Under the pieces are notes generated by a model. It was given only the letters and a program-made list of their open reading frames with translations. It ran no database searches and had not been told where the DNA came from. The position numbers and the translations under genes were made by a program. 38,603 bases of DNA from Cupriavidus sp. IDO (GTDB lineage Bacteria; Pseudomonadota; Gammaproteobacteria; Burkholderiales; Burkholderiaceae). This document shows positions 34,048 through 38,603 of the stretch, one piece after another (within the stretch, counting starts at the first letter, position 1; each line of letters starts with the position of its first letter). The stretch covers positions 1 through 38,603 of the forward strand of contig NZ_JWMA01000087.1 of the NCBI RefSeq assembly GCF_000812465.1, given 5' to 3'.

Positions 34048-35274
34048 ATGTCCACGTTACCGCAGCTCAAGCTTGATCTTTTCGTCAACCCTGCGCGCAC
34101 CCGCAGCGAAGGCTATGGCAGCACGCGAGAGGCCATTCTCGGCGCGCCGGCGCTGGCCACCGCGCAACGCGCCATCTCCGCCTGGGAGGGCTACCGGCCT
34201 ACGCCACTGCATGCACTGCCAGCGCTGGCCGCCGCGCTGGGCGTCAGAAAGATCCACTACAAGGACGAAGGCACGCGTTTCGGCCTCGGCAGCTTCAAGG
34301 CGCTGGGCGGCGCCTATGCGGTGGGCCGCCTGCTGGCGCGCGAAATCGGCAAGCGAATCGCCCGCGCGTTGACCCCTGCCGACCTCGCCGCGCCCGAACT
34401 GCGCGCACTGTGCGCCGATTACACGGTGACCTGCGCCACCGATGGCAACCACGGGCGTTCGGTCGCATGGGGCGCCCGGCGGTTCGGCTGCGCCTGCGTG
34501 ATCTACATCCACGCCACCGTCAGCGAAGGACGCAAGGCGGCGATCGAGCAGGTCGGCGCGACCGTGGTACGGACTACGGGCAACTACGACCAAGCGGTCC
34601 AGCAGGCCGACGGCGACGCTCGCGAACGCGGCTGGCACGTGATTTCCGACACCTCGTATCCCGGATACATGGACGTCCCGCGAGATGTCATGCAGGGCTA
34701 CCAGGTCATGGTGGCCGAGGCCGTCGACGCGCTGCCCGAGTGGCCAACGCACGTCTTCATCCAGGCCGGTGTGGGCGGTTTCGCCGCCGCCGTCTGCGCC
34801 TACTTCTGGGAACGCAACTCAGCGCAGCGCCCGGTATTCGTGGTGGTCGAGGCGGACGCCGCCGACTGCCTGTACCGCAGCGCGCGCGCCGGCCACGTGA
34901 CGGCGGTGACCGGCACGCTCAATACGCTGATGGCGGGCCTCGCCTGCGGAGAAGTGTCACTGCTGGCCTGGGAAGTGCTAGCCCACGGCGCGGATGCCTT
35001 CTGCACCATCGATGACGGAGCGGCGGTGGCGACGATGCGCTTGCTCGCGAATCCCGACGATGGCGATCCCGCCATCGTCGCCGGCGAATCTGCGGTAGCG
35101 GGCCTGGCAGCCGCCATTGCGGCCACGCAAGATCCGCAAGCGCGTGCAGCGCTGGGCCTCGGCGCGCACAGCCACCTGCTGTTCGTTGGCAGCGAGGCCG
35201 ATACCGATGCTGGGTTGTACGCGCGACTGGTCGGGCGCAGTGCGGACGCTGTGCGCGCGGGAGCGCAGGCATGA
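34048..35274 (+). CDS. dpaL: Diaminopropionate ammonia-lyase (PLP)
   Basis: A 408-residue fold-type II PLP enzyme converting 2,3-diaminopropionate to pyruvate and two ammonia. The PLP lysine is Lys84 in GLGSFKALGGAYAV. The ATDGNHGRSVAWGARR phosphate and substrate region and the DTSYPGYMDVPRDVMQGY segment, which carries a catalytic Asp in the E. coli enzyme, are both intact. IQAGVGGFAAAV follows. The ATG at 34048 has GGAAG upstream. The frame extends further 5', but that part is the downstream region of the regulator gene. The next gene starts inside its stop (ATGA), so they are coupled. The sequence pattern is specific enough that I am confident of the family. Confidence 0.9.
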   Translation: MSTLPQLKLDLFVNPARTRSEGYGSTREAILGAPALATAQRAISAWEGYRPTPLHALPALAAALGVRKIHYKDEGTRFGLGSFKALGGAYAVGRLLAREIGKRIARALTPADLAAPELRALCADYTVTCATDGNHGRSVAWGARRFGCACVIYIHATVSEGRKAAIEQVGATVVRTTGNYDQAVQQADGDARERGWHVISDTSYPGYMDVPRDVMQGYQVMVAEAVDALPEWPTHVFIQAGVGGFAAAVCAYFWERNSAQRPVFVVVEADAADCLYRSARAGHVTAVTGTLNTLMAGLACGEVSLLAWEVLAHGADAFCTIDDGAAVATMRLLANPDDGDPAIVAGESAVAGLAAAIAATQDPQARAALGLGAHSHLLFVGSEADTDAGLYARLVGRSADAVRAGAQA

Positions 35275-36548
35275 CGACGAACCTCACCGCGGACAGCGGC
35301 CGCACGGGGCTCGACACCGAATTCCCGAGCATCGACGGCGCGCGGCTGCTGCGCCGGCTCGACGAACTTAATGCGCATGGCGCCATCGACGGTGGCGGCG
35401 TCTGCCGCCTGGCGCTGACCGACGCAGACCGCGCGGGGCGCGACTGGACCGTCGCGCAAATGCGCGCACTCGGCATGGAGGTCACCATCGATGCCATCGG
35501 CAATGGCGTCGCGATCCTTGCCGGCCATGAAAACCTGCCGCCGGTGATGGTCGGCTCGCACATCGATACGGTGCGCACTGGCGGCAGCTACGACGGCAAC
35601 TATGGCGTGATGGCTGGACTGGAAGTGGTCGCCGCGCTGCGCGATGCCGGCGTGCGGCTGCGCCGCCCGCTGGCGATCGCCTTCTTTACCAACGAGGAAG
35701 GCGCCCGCTTCCAGCCGGACATGATGGGCTCGCTGGTATACGTGGGTGGCATGTCGCTCGACGAAGCGCTCGCGGCCGGCGGCATCGACGGCAGCACGGT
35801 CGGCGCGGAACTGGAGCGCATCGGCTATCGCGGCGATGCACCGATCGGCCGGCCCGAGGTTGACAGCTTTGTCGAGCTGCATATCGAACAAGGCCCCGTG
35901 CTGGACCGCATGGGCGTGGAGATCGGCGTGGTTGAAGGCGTGCAGGGCATCAGCTGGACCGAATTCGTGCTCGAAGGCGTGTCCAACCATGCCGGCACCA
36001 CGCCGATGGCCCTGCGGCACGACGCTGGCTACTGCGCCGCACGCATCGCCACCTTCGTGCATGACCTGGCGCTGCGCTACGGCGGACGCCAGATCGGCAC
36101 GGTCGGCGCGATTCGCTTCGAGCCGAACCTCGTCAACGTGATTCCGAACCGCGCGACCTTTACCGTCGACTTGCGCAACACCGACGGCACGGCGCTCTCG
36201 CAGGCGGAGGCCGAGGTGCTCGCCTTCTCGCACCAGACCTGCGCGACGGAAGGTGTCGCGCTGCGCCAGCGTTCGCTGGCGCGCTTCGAACCGGTGGCGT
36301 TCGACCCGCTGGTGACCGGCCTGGTGCAGCGGCACAGCGATGCGCTCGGCCTGTCGACCCTGCGGATGCCGAGCGGAGCGGGCCACGACGCACAGATGCT
36401 GGCGCGCGTCTGCCCTGCCGGCATGATCTTCGTTCCCAGCGTCGGCGGACTCAGCCACAACGTGCGCGAGTTCACCGAGCCGGCCGACCTGGTGCGGGGC
36501 GCGCAGCTGCTGATGCGCGTGGTCGTCAGCCTGGCCAACCGTCCCTGA
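35271..36548 (+). CDS. M20-family Zn amidohydrolase (carbamoylase/allantoate type)
   Basis: A 425-residue metal-dependent hydrolase of the amidase, hydantoinase/carbamoylase group, which includes N-carbamoyl-L-amino acid hydrolase, beta-ureidopropionase and allantoate amidohydrolase. Metal ligands and catalytic residues are visible in GSHIDTVRTGGSYDGNYGV, FFTNEEGARFQPDM, ELHIEQGPVLD and GGLSHNVREFTEP, with the dimerisation-domain motif GVSNHAGTTPM. It starts at ATG 35271, overlapping the dpaL stop by four bases. Its likely job here is to release a carbamoyl or similar group before the ammonia-lyase acts. The exact substrate cannot be fixed from sequence. Confidence 0.88.
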   Translation: MTTNLTADSGRTGLDTEFPSIDGARLLRRLDELNAHGAIDGGGVCRLALTDADRAGRDWTVAQMRALGMEVTIDAIGNGVAILAGHENLPPVMVGSHIDTVRTGGSYDGNYGVMAGLEVVAALRDAGVRLRRPLAIAFFTNEEGARFQPDMMGSLVYVGGMSLDEALAAGGIDGSTVGAELERIGYRGDAPIGRPEVDSFVELHIEQGPVLDRMGVEIGVVEGVQGISWTEFVLEGVSNHAGTTPMALRHDAGYCAARIATFVHDLALRYGGRQIGTVGAIRFEPNLVNVIPNRATFTVDLRNTDGTALSQAEAEVLAFSHQTCATEGVALRQRSLARFEPVAFDPLVTGLVQRHSDALGLSTLRMPSGAGHDAQMLARVCPAGMIFVPSVGGLSHNVREFTEPADLVRGAQLLMRVVVSLANRP

Positions 36549-36610
36549 ACGACTCCGGCGCAGCCCGCCCGATCCAACACCCTTTCTTCCCCGAATTTCA
36601 GGAGTCAATC

Positions 36611-37567
36611 GTGACCCGTTTCATACATGTCGCACTGGGCCAGCTGGGCCCGATCGCACGCGCCGATACACGCGTGCAGGTGGTCGCCCGGCTGTGCGAA
36701 ATGATGCGCGAAGCCCATGCCTGCGGCGCGCACCTGATCGTCTACCCTGAACTGGCGCTGACCACGTTCTTCCCGCGCTGGTATATGGACAGCGATTGGG
36801 AAATCAACAGCTTCTTTGAACGCGAGATGCCGAGTGCCGACACGCTGCCGCTGTTCGCGCTGTCGCACGAGCTCGGGGTGGGCTTCTATCTCGGCTATGC
36901 GGAACTGGCCAGCGAGAACGAGCGCCAGGTTCGCTACAACACCTCGATCCTGGTTGACCGCAGCGGCACCATCGTCGGCAAATACCGCAAGGTGCATCTG
37001 CCCGGCCACTACGAGCACGAACCATGGCGCCGCTTCCAGCATCTGGAGAAGCGTTACTTCACGCCCGGTGACCACTTTGGCGTCACCGAGGCCTTCGGTG
37101 GCAAGATCGGCATGGCCATCTGCAACGACCGGCGCTGGGCCGAGACCTATCGCGTGATGGGCCTGCAAGGGGTGGAGATGGTGCTGATCGGGTACAACAC
37201 GCCGGTGCACAACGCGCCGGCACCTGCGCACGACGACCTGTCGCTGTTCCACAACCAGCTTTCGATGCAGGCGGGCGCCTACCAGAACGGCACCTGGGTG
37301 GTCGGCGTGGCAAAGGCTGGGATCGAGGAAGGTGTCGACAGCATCGGCGGCAGCTGCATCATCGCGCCATCCGGCGAAGTGGTCGCGAGCTGCATCACCA
37401 AGGGCGACGAAGTGGCAATCGCACGTTGCGACCTGGACTTCTGCGCGCTATACAAGCGCACCACCTTCAACTTCGACCTGCACCGGCAGCCGCACGCCTA
37501 CGGCATGATCGTCGAGCGCAAGGGCGAAACACTGCGCGCCGATGGATCGCCGCTTGGCGCAAAGTGA
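36611..37567 (+). CDS. N-carbamoyl-D-amino acid hydrolase (nitrilase superfamily)
   Basis: A 318-residue carbon-nitrogen hydrolase closely resembling the Agrobacterium D-carbamoylase along its length. The catalytic triad is Glu47 (VYPELALTTFFPRW), Lys127 (GKYRKVHLPGH) and Cys171 (AICNDRRWAE). QHLEKRYFTPGD and GYNTPVHNAPAPAHDD are also characteristic. The enzyme would hydrolyse an N-carbamoyl-D-amino acid to the D-amino acid, CO2 and ammonia. It starts with GTG at 36611, preceded by AGGAGT. It lies 62 bp downstream of the M20 gene on the same strand. With the M20 enzyme, both enantiomers could be handled; no hydantoinase is present in the window. Confidence 0.9.
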   Translation: MTRFIHVALGQLGPIARADTRVQVVARLCEMMREAHACGAHLIVYPELALTTFFPRWYMDSDWEINSFFEREMPSADTLPLFALSHELGVGFYLGYAELASENERQVRYNTSILVDRSGTIVGKYRKVHLPGHYEHEPWRRFQHLEKRYFTPGDHFGVTEAFGGKIGMAICNDRRWAETYRVMGLQGVEMVLIGYNTPVHNAPAPAHDDLSLFHNQLSMQAGAYQNGTWVVGVAKAGIEEGVDSIGGSCIIAPSGEVVASCITKGDEVAIARCDLDFCALYKRTTFNFDLHRQPHAYGMIVERKGETLRADGSPLGAK

Positions 37568-37602
37568 ACACGTCCACCGAGGTTGCTAAGAGACCGTTTC
37601 AA

Positions 37603-38603
37603 GTGCGACACGAGTCGCCGTCCGCCGGACGTTACCCGGCAAGTAATGGATGGCAAAGCTCCTCTCTGTCTTGTCACATTCAACAACCGAAACATAGGAG
37701 GTTGAACTTTGACCCGCTGTACGACCAGCGGTTGCCTACCTGGACAGGCGTAATGGGTAACCATTGGGTCTGAAGCTCCAGGGACAATGTACTTGTCGAA
37801 AGACGACTCACCTCGGCGACGAGGCAGGAGTCGACGCTGCCAGCAGCCGTGCGGCGTGGAGGCTAGGCAAATTCCGTATGCACAACATAAGTGAACTGTC
37901 GGTGGAACCCTCGTTAGTCTCAGAGAGCCAAAGCTGCTGAAAGGCTCTGACCAAAATGGTAAATGGCCGGTTGCATCCTTTTGAAATGGGTGTACGTCGT
38001 CGTGGTGCCATCGGGGAATAGGCAGGTGCTAAACGGACAGGCCCGGGAACATTCGGGTCGGCAGGGATGGGAACGTGGTAAGCCCGATTTTCCGCCACAG
38101 ATTCAGACCATCGAATCCATGGCAGGCGCTCCGCGAGGGAAGCTGTTGGGGAAGCGGGTAAGAGAACGCGGAGAAAGCGAATGGCAGGCTGTAATGGTCC
38201 GCATAGGGGTTCGAACTTTGCCCTAGCCCGAAAGGGCGCAGACTTCCGCGAGGTGTGGCTGTCGCAGGCCAGCATTTGAGGTTCGACGTAGGGAAGCTTG
38301 GAAGAGGCTGCTTGGCTGCAGCTCAGCGCCCTCGTCTCAGCAATGGGATGGACCAACGATATGACGTTTGCGAAGGACTTGTGATGTTCAGCAAGACCGG
38401 TATCCCCCTGGCGATACTTTAGCCATGCCTGAGCTGTATGCGGGGAAACTCGCACGTACAGTTCTTTGGGGAGGGAGCAGCGGTGACGCTGCTCTCTTAC
38501 CCGCTAAAGACTGCTCCGTACGTCTGAAGATGTTCCAGCAGACGAGGGAGCAACCGAGTTTGAGGAATGCTTCGTGAATGTCGGCCCGACGCTCAAAGCG
38601 AAT
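37603..38603 (+). mobile_element. Group II intron, 5' part (continues past the window)
   Basis: The RNA starts GTGCGAC at 37603, the group II 5' consensus GUGYG. Just before it lies IBS1 GTTTCAA (37596-37602), which pairs over seven bases (one G-U) with TTGAAAT at 37981-37987, a plausible EBS1. GAGAC (37590-37594) can pair with GTCTC (37917-37921) as IBS2-EBS2. The hairpin at 38431-38466 (GAGCTGTATGCG ... CGCACGTACAGTTC) is the conserved element seen just before domain IV in bacterial group II introns. A perfect 8-bp hairpin follows at 38475-38494. The intron-encoded reverse transcriptase and domains V-VI would lie beyond 38603. Insertion is 35 bp after the D-carbamoylase stop, same strand. 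The 5' RNA is rather long (about 830 bases to domain IV). Confidence 0.7.

Noticed and set aside
34800..36608. 602-codon minus-strand open frame opposite the lyase and M20 genes
   Set aside because: Its translation is rich in His, Arg, Ala and Asp in the pattern of GC-rich antisense shadows, and it lies opposite two genes with clear catalytic motifs.
37808..38455. 215-codon minus-strand open frame
   Set aside because: It runs antisense through the group II intron RNA, has no recognisable domain, and its translation follows RNA structure rather than protein-like composition.
1..38603. tRNA, rRNA genes and CRISPR arrays
   Set aside because: I saw no tRNA-like cloverleaf, rRNA segment, or regularly spaced short repeats; the only sizeable direct repeat is the doubled IS end.

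Overview
The window looks like accessory or chromosome-2-type DNA of a GC-rich betaproteobacterium of the Burkholderiaceae (Cupriavidus/Ralstonia type). The evidence is a Burkholderiales-style porin tail, a Bug-type signal peptide, a NodT-type efflux operon, a large acyl-CoA catabolic operon and several IS families. The genus is an inference from protein character; no marker gene is present.

Layout. Positions 1-3500 are a scrapyard of truncated genes joined end to end: an IS5 transposase start, a signal peptide fused to a dehydrogenase C-terminus, a TRAP permease piece, an IS110 transposase with an early stop, an IS3 transposase tail and a porin tail. A secreted lipase follows (3502-4734, minus). 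From 17635 down to 5253 (minus) runs one long operon: isomerase-like and hydratase-like crotonases, AtuA (DUF1446), biotin carboxylase, a separate biotin carrier protein, carboxyltransferase, acyl-CoA dehydrogenase, a dienoyl-CoA-reductase-type SDR and two acyl-CoA synthetases. A TetR gene (17865) is divergent. The set matches the logic of the Pseudomonas atu/liu pathways: activation, dehydrogenation, biotin-dependent carboxylation of an unsaturated acyl-CoA, then hydration. The acid it degrades is unknown. The two synthetases now form one 1084-residue reading frame because of a 17-bp tandem duplication.

Positions 18810-25287 hold an RND efflux system: pump and adaptor on minus, a TetR regulator on minus, and an outer-membrane factor on plus. 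Two matching operator-like palindromes overlap the two recognisable promoters. An SDR gene broken by one extra A follows, then a complete ISL3-family element (26202-28262) with a perfect 8-bp target duplication and a doubled left end, an internally deleted ISKra4-type transposase and a flavin monooxygenase remnant.

Positions 29747-37567 form a catabolic island. A polar amino acid ABC importer (minus) faces an RpiR-type regulator, diaminopropionate ammonia-lyase, an M20 carbamoylase-type amidohydrolase and an N-carbamoyl-D-amino acid hydrolase (plus). Together these suggest import and breakdown of a ureido or N-carbamoyl derivative of 2,3-diaminopropionate to pyruvate, ammonia and CO2. The window ends inside a group II intron whose 5' splice site can be placed at 37603 by IBS/EBS pairing; its reverse transcriptase would lie beyond the window.
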